A stretch of 64,000 bases of DNA. Origin: Verrucomicrobiota bacterium (GTDB lineage Bacteria > Verrucomicrobiota > Verrucomicrobiia > Limisphaerales > Pedosphaeraceae). Under the pieces are notes generated by a model. It had not been told where the DNA came from, did no database searches, and saw only the letters and a program-made list of their open reading frames with translations. The first letter of the stretch is position 1; the number at the start of each line of letters is the position of its first letter. Made by a program: the position numbers and the translations under genes. The stretch covers positions 1-64,000 of the forward strand of contig JAJPHR010000022.1 in NCBI GenBank assembly GCA_021325145.1, written 5' to 3'. Of this stretch, positions 35,429 through 44,521 are shown piece by piece.

Positions 35429-35497
35429 CGTTGAGCGGCAAGACTAATGGGTGGAGAGGTTAACTCAAGTGTCGAAGACGCCTCATTGCCATTATTG

Positions 35498-35587
35498 TCG
35501 TCCTCGTCCTCGTCCTCGTCGTAGTCCTCGATTCTTTCTCCAAAGGCAGGGAATCGAGGACGACGACGAGGACGAGCACGAGGACGA
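35498..35587. repeat. Long hairpin with GA/CG-rich 37-bp arms
   Basis: Left arm 35498-35534 (TCGTCCTCGTCC...CTCGATTC) pairs with right arm 35551-35587 (GAATCGAGGACG...GAGGACGA) at 35 of 37 positions around a 16-nt loop. Each arm is itself a run of TCGTCC/GGACGA units. It lies between divergent genes (TauE and mgtA). A shorter relative is at 16976-17031. It could fold as a very stable RNA or cruciform. Confidence 0.8.
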
Positions 35588-35745
35588 TTGAATAACGGCC
35601 GAACCGCCCGCAACGACCAGCCAACTCGCACAAAAAAATCTCTCGTAAATGCAAACCCTTGTTGCCTCGGTCAGCGCGCTGTGTTTTATTGGGCAAAGAA
35701 CTTCGGTTTGGGCAGCGGAGTTCGGGTGTCTCACGCATTGGACTC

Positions 35746-38388
35746 ATGCAATCGACCGCAGAAAAAGAAAATCAACCGGCGCAAGCCGTGCCCGTGAAGC
35801 GCAAGAATCCGGCGGGCCGCGATGCCTCGTTGCTGATCGAAATGGCGCACCTGGATGCGGCGGCGGCGCTCCAGCGATTGGCAACCACGCCGGCTGGGCT
35901 GACGCCCGAAGCGGTCGCCGAGCGCCTCGAAAAATTCGGCCCCAACGAAATCGGGAAGGAGAAGCAGCAGGGCTGGCTCAACCGCTTGCTGCACGCGGTG
36001 CAGAATCCACTGGTCATTCTACTGACCATCCTGGCCGTCGTGACTTTCGTGACGGCGGAAAGTTCGAGCGACATGATTGGCGGCTGGGTAATGGTGGCCA
36101 TGGTGGTGCTGGGCGTCAGCTTGCGCCTGGTGCAGGAATCCAAGGCAGACGCCGCCGCGGCCAAGCTCAAGGCCATGATCAACGTCACCACCACCGCGGT
36201 CCGAGAAAGCAAGCCGGAGGAAATACCGCTAGGCCAATTGGTCCCCGGGGACATTGTCAAACTTTCCGCCGGCGACATGATCCCGGCGGATGTCAGGTTA
36301 ATCACATCGAAGGATTTGTTTATCACCCAGGCCACGCTGACGGGCGAATCGCTGCCGGTGGAAAAATTCGACGCGCCCGAAACCCGCGCCGGAATCTCGC
36401 CCGTGGAGCTTTCGAACATCTGCTTCCTGGGAACGAGCGTCGAGAGCGGCACCGCCCTGGCGGTGGTGATCGAGACGGGTGCGCGCACGTACCTGGGCGG
36501 CATGGCCAAAAGCATGGCGGGCCAGCAGGTCCAGACCAGTTTCGACCAGGGCATCCACCGATTTACCTGGCTGATGATCAAGTTCATGCTCGTGATGGTT
36601 CCGCTGGTTTTTTTGATCAACGGATTTACCAAGCACGATTGGAAGGACGCCTTCTTCTTTTCCGTGGCGGTGGCCGTCGGCTTGACGCCGGAAATGCTGC
36701 CGATGATCGTTTCCGTCTGCCTCTCGAAAGGCGCGATGGCCATGGCGCGCAAAAAAGTCATCGTCAAACGGCTCAACTCGATTCAAAACTTCGGCGCAAT
36801 GGATGTCCTTTGCACGGACAAGACCGGCACCCTCACCCTGGACCGCGTGATCCTGGAGAAACATTGCGACGTCTTTCAGAAGGAAAGCGAAACCGTGCTG
36901 CTGGACGCCTATCTCATCAGCCATTTCCAGACCGGCCTGAAGAACGTGCTCGACCGCGCCATCCTGCAGCACACCGAGGCGAACGCGAAGTTGTGCATCG
37001 ACAATTACCGCAAGGTTGATGAAATCCCGTTCGATTTTTCGCGCAAGCTGATGTCAGTCGTGGTCGAAACTCCCGACCATGAGCATCAATTGCTGACCAA
37101 AGGCGCGCCCGAGGCGGTCTTTAGCCGCTGCACGCATTTCGAGAGCGAGGGCGAGTTGTTCGAAATGGAACCGATTCTGGCCGGCAATCTGATCGAACAG
37201 TACAACGACCTGAGCGCCGATGGTTTCCGCGTGCTTGCGGTGGCCGTGAAAAACCTGGAACAACGCGCCGCGTATTCCAAGTCCGACGAATGCAACCTCG
37301 TGCTCAAGGGCTATGTTGCTTTTCTCGATCCACCCAAGGAAACCGCCTTCAAGGCCATCGCGGCGCTCCAGCAGCACGGAGTGACCGTGAAAGTGCTCAC
37401 CGGAGACAACGACCTCGTCACTCGCAAAGTTTGCGGGGAAGTCGGCATCAAGATTGACAAGGTCCTGCTCGGCAACCAGGTCGAGGGCATGAATGACGAA
37501 CAGCTTTCCCAGGCGGTGGAAACGACGCATGTCTTTGCGCGCTTGTCGCCGGGGCACAAGCAACGGGTCATCGAAGCCTTGCGGCGGAACAAACACGTGG
37601 TGGGTTTTATGGGGGACGGCATCAATGACGCGCCGGCCTTGCGCGCCGCGGACGTCGGCATCTCGGTCGATAATGCCGTCGATATCGCCAAGGAATCGGC
37701 GGACATGATTTTGCTGGAGAAAAGCCTGATGGTACTGGAGGAAGGGGTGATGGAGGGGCGGAAGGTGTTTGTGAACATCCTCAAATATATCCGCATGGGG
37801 GCCAGTTCCAATTTCGGGAACATGTTCAGCGTGCTGGGCGCGAGCGCATTTCTGCCCTATGTCCCAATGAAACCGATCCAGGTGCTCACCAACAACCTGC
37901 TCTACGACTTTTCGCAGGTGCCCATCCCGACGGACAATGTGGGCGCGGATCTCATCGCGAAACCGCGCCCCTGGGACATTGGCGAGATAACGCGCTTCAT
38001 TCTTTTTGTCGGCCCGGTGAGTTCGATTTTCGATTACACCACTTACTTCATCATGCTGCACGTCTTTCACTGTTGGGACCCGGCGCGGGCGTCGCTGTTC
38101 CAAACGGGCTGGTTTGTTGAATCGCTGATGACCCAGACGTTGATCATCCACGTCATCCGGACCAAAAAGATTCCGTTCATCCAGGCCCACGCAAGCCTGC
38201 CGCTGACCATCACCACTGTGCTGATCATGGCCATCGGAATGTGGCTGCCGTTTTCTCCAGTGAGCGCGGCACTGGGCTTTACCCCCCTGCCCCCGCTTTA
38301 CTGGCCTTTCTTGTTCGGAACGCTGCTCTGCTATGTCGTGCTCACCCAGTTGGTGAAGATGTGGCTGATTCGCCGGAATTGGATCTGA
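35746..38388 (+). CDS. mgtA: MgtA-type magnesium-translocating P-type ATPase
   Basis: P3B ATPase of 880 aa in the cytoplasmic membrane importing Mg2+. I chose the ATG at 35746 (MQSTAEKEN); the frame is open upstream but that part does not resemble the family. Motifs: actuator TLTGESLPVE, phosphorylation site CTDKTGTLTLD (Asp358), nucleotide-binding KGAPEAVFSRC, hinge MGDGINDAPALRAADVGISV (about 622-641), and ten predicted helices, including PMKPIQVLTNNLLYDFSQ in M6, typical of MgtA. The upstream 158 bp shows no recognisable M-box riboswitch, so control is probably at a promoter or by a different leader. Confidence 0.95.
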   Translation: MQSTAEKENQPAQAVPVKRKNPAGRDASLLIEMAHLDAAAALQRLATTPAGLTPEAVAERLEKFGPNEIGKEKQQGWLNRLLHAVQNPLVILLTILAVVTFVTAESSSDMIGGWVMVAMVVLGVSLRLVQESKADAAAAKLKAMINVTTTAVRESKPEEIPLGQLVPGDIVKLSAGDMIPADVRLITSKDLFITQATLTGESLPVEKFDAPETRAGISPVELSNICFLGTSVESGTALAVVIETGARTYLGGMAKSMAGQQVQTSFDQGIHRFTWLMIKFMLVMVPLVFLINGFTKHDWKDAFFFSVAVAVGLTPEMLPMIVSVCLSKGAMAMARKKVIVKRLNSIQNFGAMDVLCTDKTGTLTLDRVILEKHCDVFQKESETVLLDAYLISHFQTGLKNVLDRAILQHTEANAKLCIDNYRKVDEIPFDFSRKLMSVVVETPDHEHQLLTKGAPEAVFSRCTHFESEGELFEMEPILAGNLIEQYNDLSADGFRVLAVAVKNLEQRAAYSKSDECNLVLKGYVAFLDPPKETAFKAIAALQQHGVTVKVLTGDNDLVTRKVCGEVGIKIDKVLLGNQVEGMNDEQLSQAVETTHVFARLSPGHKQRVIEALRRNKHVVGFMGDGINDAPALRAADVGISVDNAVDIAKESADMILLEKSLMVLEEGVMEGRKVFVNILKYIRMGASSNFGNMFSVLGASAFLPYVPMKPIQVLTNNLLYDFSQVPIPTDNVGADLIAKPRPWDIGEITRFILFVGPVSSIFDYTTYFIMLHVFHCWDPARASLFQTGWFVESLMTQTLIIHVIRTKKIPFIQAHASLPLTITTVLIMAIGMWLPFSPVSAALGFTPLPPLYWPFLFGTLLCYVVLTQLVKMWLIRRNWI

Positions 38389-38479
38389 GGCCGCTCGCGC
38401 CTGCCGTCAACGGCCGCCCCGCCACCGGGACGGCCGCATTCGAATTCAGGGAGCAAAGTACAGTTTCAAACTGGAAGTA

Positions 38480-39142
38480 TTACTTCTGCTCAATCACATC
38501 GATCTCGCTGTAAAAAGTGTTGCCGAAATCGTCGTCAGTCTCCGTGCGGGACATGTCAAACAGAAGGTAGCGGTATTTGCCGACCGGGCCGTCAGAATCG
38601 GTGATGCTCACACCGTATTGGCCGCCGTTTTCCCCGCCTTTGGGCCGCGTATCGACCTTGGCGATCAATTTCCAGCCGCATTTCTCCGGGTCAGTTCCAG
38701 GCTTTGGTTTCGCATTGAAACCCTCGGCGGCGCCGTCGCTGCCGTACACTTTATAGACTTGCGGCCCGCGCGTGCTGGGATGCCAGGAATAGGTGTTGAT
38801 CTGCTTGATGGTGATGGCCTCGTCGAAACTGACTTTGAGCCGTCCACCTTCGGTGCCGGCATTAAAAAAGAAGTTCTCCGCCGGTTCGTCCTCCTCGCTG
38901 GGAAGTTTGCCGTCGTTGAGTTTGGTGACGTCGCCACCAGCGGGGTCCTGCTCGCCGTCCACGACAGTGAACGAAGCCTTGGCCGCCGCGTCATCCTTGG
39001 CCGGCGCGGGCACATTCTTGAATTTGAAGGAACTGGTGGCGTCACTGTTCTCGCGATGATCGACGGTCACCTTGATCTCCGCTCGTGCTGACCCGCCCAG
39101 CAATAGAATGGCCGCCCCCATGGTTAGAATGTGATTTTTCAT
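38480..39142 (-). CDS. Exported discoidin-like (F5/8 type C) domain protein
   Basis: Protein of 220 aa with a Sec signal (MKNHILTMGAAILLLGGSARA). The mature part contains KLNDGKLP, LKVSFDEAITIKQINTYSW, the STRGPQVYKVYGSDG stretch and a closing KYRYLLFDM..TFYSEIDVIE. These are the strand patterns of galactose-binding-like discoidin domains. Such proteins in these phyla are usually extracellular or periplasmic and probably bind carbohydrate. It is convergent with mgtA (91 bp between stops). No catalytic module is present. Confidence 0.72.
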   Translation of the reverse strand: MKNHILTMGAAILLLGGSARAEIKVTVDHRENSDATSSFKFKNVPAPAKDDAAAKASFTVVDGEQDPAGGDVTKLNDGKLPSEEDEPAENFFFNAGTEGGRLKVSFDEAITIKQINTYSWHPSTRGPQVYKVYGSDGAAEGFNAKPKPGTDPEKCGWKLIAKVDTRPKGGENGGQYGVSITDSDGPVGKYRYLLFDMSRTETDDDFGNTFYSEIDVIEQK

Positions 39143-39300
39143 GCGTCTGAATAATAAGTTTATGGTTCTGATTGCTTTGAGCCGGTTGCCCGGTTCTCGA
39201 CGAACACGGTCACCCGCCCGGCTTCCGGGATGTTGGATTTTTATCTAGCATATTGCCGGAGACTGGGAAAGAACTTTCTGAGTGAAGCATCGCTCGAAGG

Positions 39301-39630
39301 TGCTTAAAAGCGGGTGAGACAAGGGTGGAGAAATTAGTCCAGCGGGTTGGAAAATCAGGCTTGGGTGGTTCCCTGTTCCGTTGGACCTGCTCCCGGACCA
39401 GGAACGGTTCTATGATACACGCGTCATGAATGAATGCGCCTGGGGCCCGCGGCGGCGCGCACAGGAGTGCGCGCCCTACCAGCAACACGGTGGTAGGGCG
39501 GGCAGTCCTCTGCACGCCGTCCCCCGAAACGATTCAGGGCGTTCCGAATAGGTATGGTTGATGTTCAATGAGTCACAAAACAGTTAATGGAAAGCTCAGG
39601 CGACCCGCCTGTCCCGCTGGGCAACCTGCC
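39301..39630. repeat. Family A repeat copy 2 (left arm of inverted pair)
   Basis: Runs from TGCTTAAAAGCGGGTGAGACAAGG to GGCAACCTGCC and matches 41024-41329 in inverted orientation, except that about 24 nt (second CGCGCCCTACC region) are missing there. The middle part matches copy 1 at 5452-5686. The 757-bp gap holding it contains no gene. Confidence 0.85.
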
Positions 39631-39899
39631 GCTGTTCGATTTGTCCAGCCGGAGTACCAACGCTAATCCAACCAGGGGGAGAGATCGCTTCCGAAGAGCC
39701 TGAAAAACAATCTCCTGATAACAATTATTCAGCGAAGGGAGCAGGATTTGCCCTTAAAAAAGGGCTGATTTGATTGCAAACTCCCCGAATTCAATGGCTT
39801 ACAGTCGTATGAATGTTCTAATACGCGGTACTTGCATTCCTCCCGCTGAAGTAGCATAGTTAGCTCACAGCCTGACCCGGGTTAATATTTATAATTTTT

Positions 39900-40772
39900 A
39901 TGCGCAAACAAAAGCCCACGTCCGACGACGCCCTGCGGCAGCGGAATGGTTTCACTCTCATCGAATTGCTGGTCGTCATTGCCATTATTGCGGTCCTCGC
40001 CAGTCTCCTGTTGCCCGTCCTCGCCAAGGCCAAACGGCAGGCGACCTTGACCCAATGCATCAACAATCAGAAGCAGTTGGTGTACTCGTTTCTAATGTAC
40101 GCCGAGGATAACAACGGGGTTATTGTGGGCTACAACAACATGTTCATACCCTCGCTCAACGCGAGCATGAAGCTGGATGGAGGCGGCTTTTGGCCATACA
40201 GCGGCTCCCCAGTGGTTGGAGCCGATGCCACGACCCAAATCCAAAACAAAATCAAGCTCAGTCCGCTCTTTCCTTACGCCAAGAGCATCGATGTTTACCA
40301 CGACCCGGACGATCGGCGGAGCAAACTTACCCCGGCGGTTTTAGGCACCGGTCCCTGGGCTTGGGATAGCTATTCCAAGGCCGACGGACTGAATGGCGAA
40401 TCGTTCCGCGGCATTCCTTCGATAACGAAGCTGACCGAAATCCAAAAGCTGAGTAAAATGTACGTGTTCGTCGAAGACGCCGACCCGCGCGGCTACAACG
40501 AGGGAACGTGGTGCTTTGATCCCCTGACGCCTGCCTCCATAGATAACATCGCCGTTTTTCACAACAACAAGGGGTCGCTCAGCTTTGCGGACGGTCACGC
40601 CGAAGGACACAAGTGGCTGGATGGAAACACCATCAAGTACGGCAACATGTCCGCCGCCGGGCTGACTGGAGTTCCCACGGGATCCGCTCTCCTCATACAA
40701 GGAGTGGACGCGTACTATATGGGCGCAGGCTACGCCTTCAAGGACTGGCCGGCGTCGTGGGATCACGAATGA
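39900..40772 (+). CDS. GspG-like pseudopilin within an inverted-repeat cassette
   Basis: Protein of 290 aa. A 17-residue leader ends at the processing site [31 protein letters not shown], with Glu at +5. The globular part ends in [17 protein letters not shown], the C-terminal 'ADGH' signature of planctomycete/verrucomicrobial pseudopilins. It is related to 22255-23169 only by domain layout. The gene is the only one between two ~0.3-kb inverted copies of family A, so it may have moved as a cassette. No secretion genes are adjacent. Confidence 0.9.
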   Translation: MRKQKPTSDDALRQRNGFTLIELLVVIAIIAVLASLLLPVLAKAKRQATLTQCINNQKQLVYSFLMYAEDNNGVIVGYNNMFIPSLNASMKLDGGGFWPYSGSPVVGADATTQIQNKIKLSPLFPYAKSIDVYHDPDDRRSKLTPAVLGTGPWAWDSYSKADGLNGESFRGIPSITKLTEIQKLSKMYVFVEDADPRGYNEGTWCFDPLTPASIDNIAVFHNNKGSLSFADGHAEGHKWLDGNTIKYGNMSAAGLTGVPTGSALLIQGVDAYYMGAGYAFKDWPASWDHE

Positions 40773-41023
40773 CCTTGCCCGTTTGCTGATTCGCGGAACG
40801 TACTCATCTCGTGCCAGCCTTTTGCCCAGGCAGCTTCTGTCCCGCTGGAAATTCTGAAATTCGTATCCTGGCCTGCTCAGCGGCATTTCAATCACCGACA
40901 GCCTTGGCTTGGTTTATATTACCTCTTCCACCCGTCCCAACGTCCCAAGCCCGTCATTATTGGCGATTTTGATTTTTTTACCCCTGGCCGACTTCTTCGA
41001 ACGGTGCCTTACCCGTTCCGCCG

Positions 41024-41329
41024 GGCAGGTTGGCCAGCGGGACAGGCGGGGTCGCCTGTGCTTTCCATGAACTGTTTTGTAGCTCATTGAACATCAACCA
41101 TACCTATTCGGAACGCCCTAAATCGTTTCGGGGGACGGCGTGCACAGGACTGCCCGCCCTACCACCGTGTGCGCCGCCGCGGGCCCCAGGCGCATTCATT
41201 AATGACGCGTGTATAATCGAACCGTTCAGGGTCCGTGAGCAGGTCCAACCGAACAGGGAACCACCCAAGCCTGATTTTCCGACCCGCTGGATTAATTTCT
41301 CCACCCTTGTCTCATCCACTTTTAAGCAC
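41024..41329. repeat. Family A repeat copy 3 (right arm, inverted)
   Basis: Reverse complement of 39301-39630, from GGCAGGTTGGCCAGCGGGACAGGCGG to CTTTTAAGCA. Lacks about 24 nt relative to copy 2. The remaining sequence to 41567 holds no convincing gene. Confidence 0.85.
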
Positions 41330-41567
41330 ACCCGGGTGCTCAAGTAGTATACTTTGGGGCTTGACGCTGATGTAAGAGATTGGGCAGCATCGATTTCCCG
41401 TGAGTGGTTTTTAACGAAGCTAATGTCCATGGCTGTTGACGTGCCTGAACCCAACTTCGCCCAGAGCGCCCTCGAGATGCTCGTGCGAAAGAAATCTCCC
41501 GGCGACGCTGCCTTCGCGCTGGAACACCGCTGCCAGCTTTCGTAGCCTGGCCCAGCCGCCGAAAAGG

Positions 41568-41780
41568 ATGAAGTCGCGCATTTGCATTTGTTGTGGTGAA
41601 CGAATGGTTCGCGGCGCAAAAGTTTCGCCGGTTAATCCGCACGTTTGCGGTGCTTGTTTCGTCGTTGTGCTGGGACATGAGGTGGTGAAATCCCCCGCCA
41701 AACGCGCCACCCCCGCGTCAAAATCCAAGATTGTCCCGCCGACCTCACCCGCGCCGCCGCCAATCTTTTGGACTTCGTAA
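41568..41780 (+). CDS. Small putative zinc-ribbon protein
   Basis: Protein of 70 aa beginning MKSRICICCGERM, preceded by GAAAAGG 0-6 nt before the ATG. Two Cys pairs, CICC and CGAC, with PHVCGAC spacing, form a plausible treble-clef or zinc-ribbon. The C-terminal 35 residues are Lys/Pro/Ser-rich and probably disordered. I recall similar short CICCGE... proteins in related genomes but do not assign a function. It could be a non-functional ORF; the paired cysteines and upstream purine run favour reality. Confidence 0.45.
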   Translation: MKSRICICCGERMVRGAKVSPVNPHVCGACFVVVLGHEVVKSPAKRATPASKSKIVPPTSPAPPPIFWTS

Positions 41781-41884
41781 GCGGCTTTGAATGACAATAC
41801 TGTCACGCACCGTTAAGAGGACTTTAATGTGTGGGTGTTAAGCAAGGGTATCAAATTCGATACTCAATAAAACGAACCAAAAGC

Positions 41885-42253
41885 ATGAAATACAAAACGT
41901 TAGTCTCTTCGTTACTCTGCGCGGGTTTGCTCGCGGGCGGTCTGATTGGCTGCGCCACGGAAAAGGAAAGCGAAGCCAAGTTGGCGGCCGAAGCGAAGGT
42001 GAGCCGCGCTGACGCCGAGAAAACAGCCCTCTCGAAAGTGCCCAACGGCACGATCAAGGAAGGCGAACTGGAAAAGGAAAAGGGGAAATTGATCTGGTCA
42101 TTTGACATCGCCATCCCGGATTCGAAGGACATCAAGGAAGTGGCCGTGGATGCCGTGACGGGAGAGGTCGTAGCCGTGGAAACAGAAACTCCCCAGCAAC
42201 AGGCTAAAGAAGCAGCCGAAGACGCCAAGAAGGAGAAGAAGGAAAAGGAATAA
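41885..42253 (+). CDS. PepSY-domain lipoprotein
   Basis: Protein of 122 aa from the ATG at 41885. Signal and lipobox LLAGGLIGC put the lipidated Cys near residue 22. The mature part has a PepSY-type domain: VSRADAEKTAL, then LIWSFDIAIPDSKDIKEVAVDAVTGEVVAV, ending in a Lys/Glu-rich tail (AAEDAKKEKKEKE). PepSY domains act as protease inhibitors or regulatory modules in periplasm and cell wall. The longer frame upstream lacks signal features. It precedes a YncE-like propeller on the same strand (144 bp). Confidence 0.82.
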   Translation: MKYKTLVSSLLCAGLLAGGLIGCATEKESEAKLAAEAKVSRADAEKTALSKVPNGTIKEGELEKEKGKLIWSFDIAIPDSKDIKEVAVDAVTGEVVAVETETPQQQAKEAAEDAKKEKKEKE

Positions 42254-42396
42254 ATCCGAAGGACGCTTCCCGTTGTCAACGGAGCGCCAGCCGCCGCCGG
42301 CATCGATCGGCGGCGGCATTGATTTTCGGCTTTCCCAAGGGTGCTTGACAAGCGAGCTTTCCCGGAACACAACTCTCTAAAATCGTTGCTAACAAT

Positions 42397-43458
42397 ATGA
42401 AATCAATATCTCGACCACTAACCGCCGCCCTGACCATCTGGAGTTTCGCGGGCCTGGCCGGCTTCACCACCAGCACCACCAGCGCCGCCTCAATGACCGA
42501 TTACCACTTGCGAAAGGAAATTCCCATCGGCGGCCAGGCCGGTTGGGATTACCTTTCCGTGGACCCGGGAAGCCGCCAGCTTTTTGTCAGCCACGGTACT
42601 TCCGTGGCAGTGGTGGACATCGACAAGGAAACCGTCGTGGGAGAAATCGAAGACACGCCCGGCGTTCACGGCATCGCCATTGCGCCCGAGCTGAGCCGCT
42701 GTTTCGTCAGCAATGGCCGCGAGAACAAGGCGAGCATTGTCGATCTCAAGACTTTGAAAACGCTTTCGAAAGTCGAGACCGGAGAAAACCCGGACGCGAT
42801 TCTGTATGAGCCGGTTCAACAAGAGGTCTATACCTTCAACGGGGGGCGCTCAAAATCAGCGACGGTGTTTGAGGCAAAAACCGGCAAGGTCGTGACGACC
42901 ATCAAGCTGTCCGGCAAGCCGGAGTTCGCGCAGACCGACGGAAAGGCCGGGCTGATTTTTTGCAACATCGAAGACAAGAGCGAGGTGGCCGTGATCGACA
43001 TCAAGAAGCATGAGGTGGTCAATTCCTGGCCAATCAAGCCGGGCGAGTCCGCCTCGGGCCTGGCGATTGATGTGCCGCATCACCGATTGTTCGCGGGCTG
43101 CGACAACAAATTGATGGTGATGATGGACAACACCACCGGGAAAGTTGTTGGCAGCGTGCCCATTGATGAAGGAGTCGATGCTTGCGCGTTTGATCCGGAC
43201 CTCCAATTGGCGTTCAGTTCCTGCGGCGGCGGCAACGGCAGCATCATCATCGCGCATGAAGATGGGCCGGACAAGCTCACCGTGGTGCAGACGTTGAAAA
43301 CCGAGCCGCGCGCCCGGACGATGACCATCGACCCGAAGACGCACAATCTTTATACCGCCACCGCCAAGTTTGAACCAGCAACCGGCGGCGGTCGTCCCAA
43401 GGCAATTGCGGGCACGTTCAAGGTGCTGGTTTACGGAATCGGCGGAGTCGGCAATTAG
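42397..43458 (+). CDS. Exported YncE-type beta-propeller protein
   Basis: Protein of 353 aa with a Sec signal peptide ending near TSTTSAAS. At least five repeats follow the YVTN/YncE pattern, e.g. QLFVSHGTSVAVVDIDKETVVGEI, RCFVSNGRENKASIVDLKTLKTL, LAFSSCGGGNGSIIIAH and HNLYTATAKFEP. Such seven-bladed propellers bind surfaces, DNA or redox cofactors in the periplasm; none is certain here. A short AT-rich leader and TTGACA-like element (42346-42351) precede it. It may form a unit with the PepSY lipoprotein. Confidence 0.88.
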   Translation: MKSISRPLTAALTIWSFAGLAGFTTSTTSAASMTDYHLRKEIPIGGQAGWDYLSVDPGSRQLFVSHGTSVAVVDIDKETVVGEIEDTPGVHGIAIAPELSRCFVSNGRENKASIVDLKTLKTLSKVETGENPDAILYEPVQQEVYTFNGGRSKSATVFEAKTGKVVTTIKLSGKPEFAQTDGKAGLIFCNIEDKSEVAVIDIKKHEVVNSWPIKPGESASGLAIDVPHHRLFAGCDNKLMVMMDNTTGKVVGSVPIDEGVDACAFDPDLQLAFSSCGGGNGSIIIAHEDGPDKLTVVQTLKTEPRARTMTIDPKTHNLYTATAKFEPATGGGRPKAIAGTFKVLVYGIGGVGN

Positions 43459-43474
43459 ATTCCTTGTTCACGCT

Positions 43475-44506
43475 TCAGGCCGGGCGCGACGGGAACAAAA
43501 GCTGTTGCAATTGCCCGAGGGAAGCGCTGCCGGTGGTGCCCAGTTGACGGATCACGATGGCGGCCGCTGCTTCCGCCAGCACCAGCGCCTCGCGCAGATC
43601 TGCGCCCGCGGCCAGCGCGGCGGCGAGGTTGGCCGTCACGGCATCACCGGCGCCCACAATGTCAATTTCCCCGCTCACCGGGCGCGCGGGCACATGCTCG
43701 GTTTGCCCATCGGGACCGGCCCCCACAATGCCCCGCTCGGCCAGCGTCACAAAAACCGGCCGGCCGTTGCGACCGGCCAGCTTTTTGGTTGTCTGGATAA
43801 TCTCGCGCAGCTCCGAGCGCTCGCTCATGCCGGTCAACACCGCAAGCTCCGCAGTATTCATTTTAAAGAACACGGGCGGGAATTCACGCAAGCCGCGCCG
43901 GCTATCGGCCAGAATGACCAGCTTCGGCCTGGCTGCAGCCACCTGCCAAACCGTCTCCAGCACCGCCGACGTGAGCACGCCGGTTTCCGGTTCATCCACC
44001 TGGCTCAGCAGAACGAGCGCGTCCACCTCGTCCACCAACGAAGTCAGCGCGGCGCTGAGTCGCCGGCTCAAGGCGGCGGGAGTGGGTGTCCAGTTCTTCT
44101 GGTCAAAGCGGTTCAACTCGCGCGGGTTCCTGCCTGACTCAAGGATCAGGGGTTTGCAGTAGGTAAAAGTGCGCCGCTCGTTGGTCTGGATAAAATGCCC
44201 GGGGCGCACGCCCGGTGTGCCCGCCAAAGCCCGGCCCAATTCATAACCCTCGCCGTCCTCACCCGCAAAACCCAGTGGCCAAATCGTGCCGAGCCCGAGC
44301 GCGGCCAGGTTGTTGACGATCGTGCCTGCCCCGCCGGGTTGGGAGCGGACGTTGATCACGTTGTGCACGGGCAGGCCGGTTTCGATTGAAGTCTCGCGTT
44401 TGGCGGGATCGATTTCCAGGTATCGATCCAGACAGAAATCGCCCAGCACCGCCAGCCGCAGTGCGCGATATTTTTCGGTGATGGCTTGGAAGCGTTCAAA
44501 AATCAT
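43475..44506 (-). CDS. PfkB-family carbohydrate kinase (HldE/RfaE-like)
   Basis: Ribokinase-fold enzyme of 343 aa. The N-terminal LAVLGDFCLDRYLEI and QPGGAGTIVNNLAALG are the substrate-side motifs, and DIVGAGDAVTANLAAALAAG supplies the catalytic Asp of the C-terminal PfkB signature (usual DTxGAGD as DIVGAGD). The N-terminal DRY resembles heptose-7-phosphate kinase HldE. It is 15 bp downstream of a HAD phosphatase on the same strand and likely co-transcribed. Kinase plus phosphatase would fit a heptose- or sugar-phosphate route, but no isomerase or nucleotidyltransferase is adjacent, so the sugar is unsettled. Confidence 0.88.
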   Translation of the reverse strand: MIFERFQAITEKYRALRLAVLGDFCLDRYLEIDPAKRETSIETGLPVHNVINVRSQPGGAGTIVNNLAALGLGTIWPLGFAGEDGEGYELGRALAGTPGVRPGHFIQTNERRTFTYCKPLILESGRNPRELNRFDQKNWTPTPAALSRRLSAALTSLVDEVDALVLLSQVDEPETGVLTSAVLETVWQVAAARPKLVILADSRRGLREFPPVFFKMNTAELAVLTGMSERSELREIIQTTKKLAGRNGRPVFVTLAERGIVGAGPDGQTEHVPARPVSGEIDIVGAGDAVTANLAAALAAGADLREALVLAEAAAAIVIRQLGTTGSASLGQLQQLLFPSRPA

Positions 44507-44521
44507 GGACGTGCCTTGTCC

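Noticed and set aside
35429..35441. N-terminal extension of the TetR frame (33942-34568) through to 35441
   Set aside because: The frame is open but overlaps the TauE gene and shows no conserved residues before METPDTQQQ.
35498..35587. CRISPR-like or microsatellite array
   Set aside because: The TCGTCC runs form the two arms of one hairpin; there are no unique spacers.
35588..35745. M-box (Mg2+) riboswitch upstream of mgtA
   Set aside because: The conserved M-box sequence blocks could not be found in this 158 bp; no structure claimed.
35659..35745. Upstream start for MgtA at 35659
   Set aside because: The extra 29 residues do not resemble the family; ATG at 35746 fits the normal N-terminus.
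37054..38190. 378-codon minus-strand ORF within mgtA
   Set aside because: Antisense shadow of a clear P-type ATPase.
39301..41329. Insertion sequence with inverted ends
   Set aside because: No transposase gene between or near the inverted copies; kept as a repeat-enclosed cassette only.
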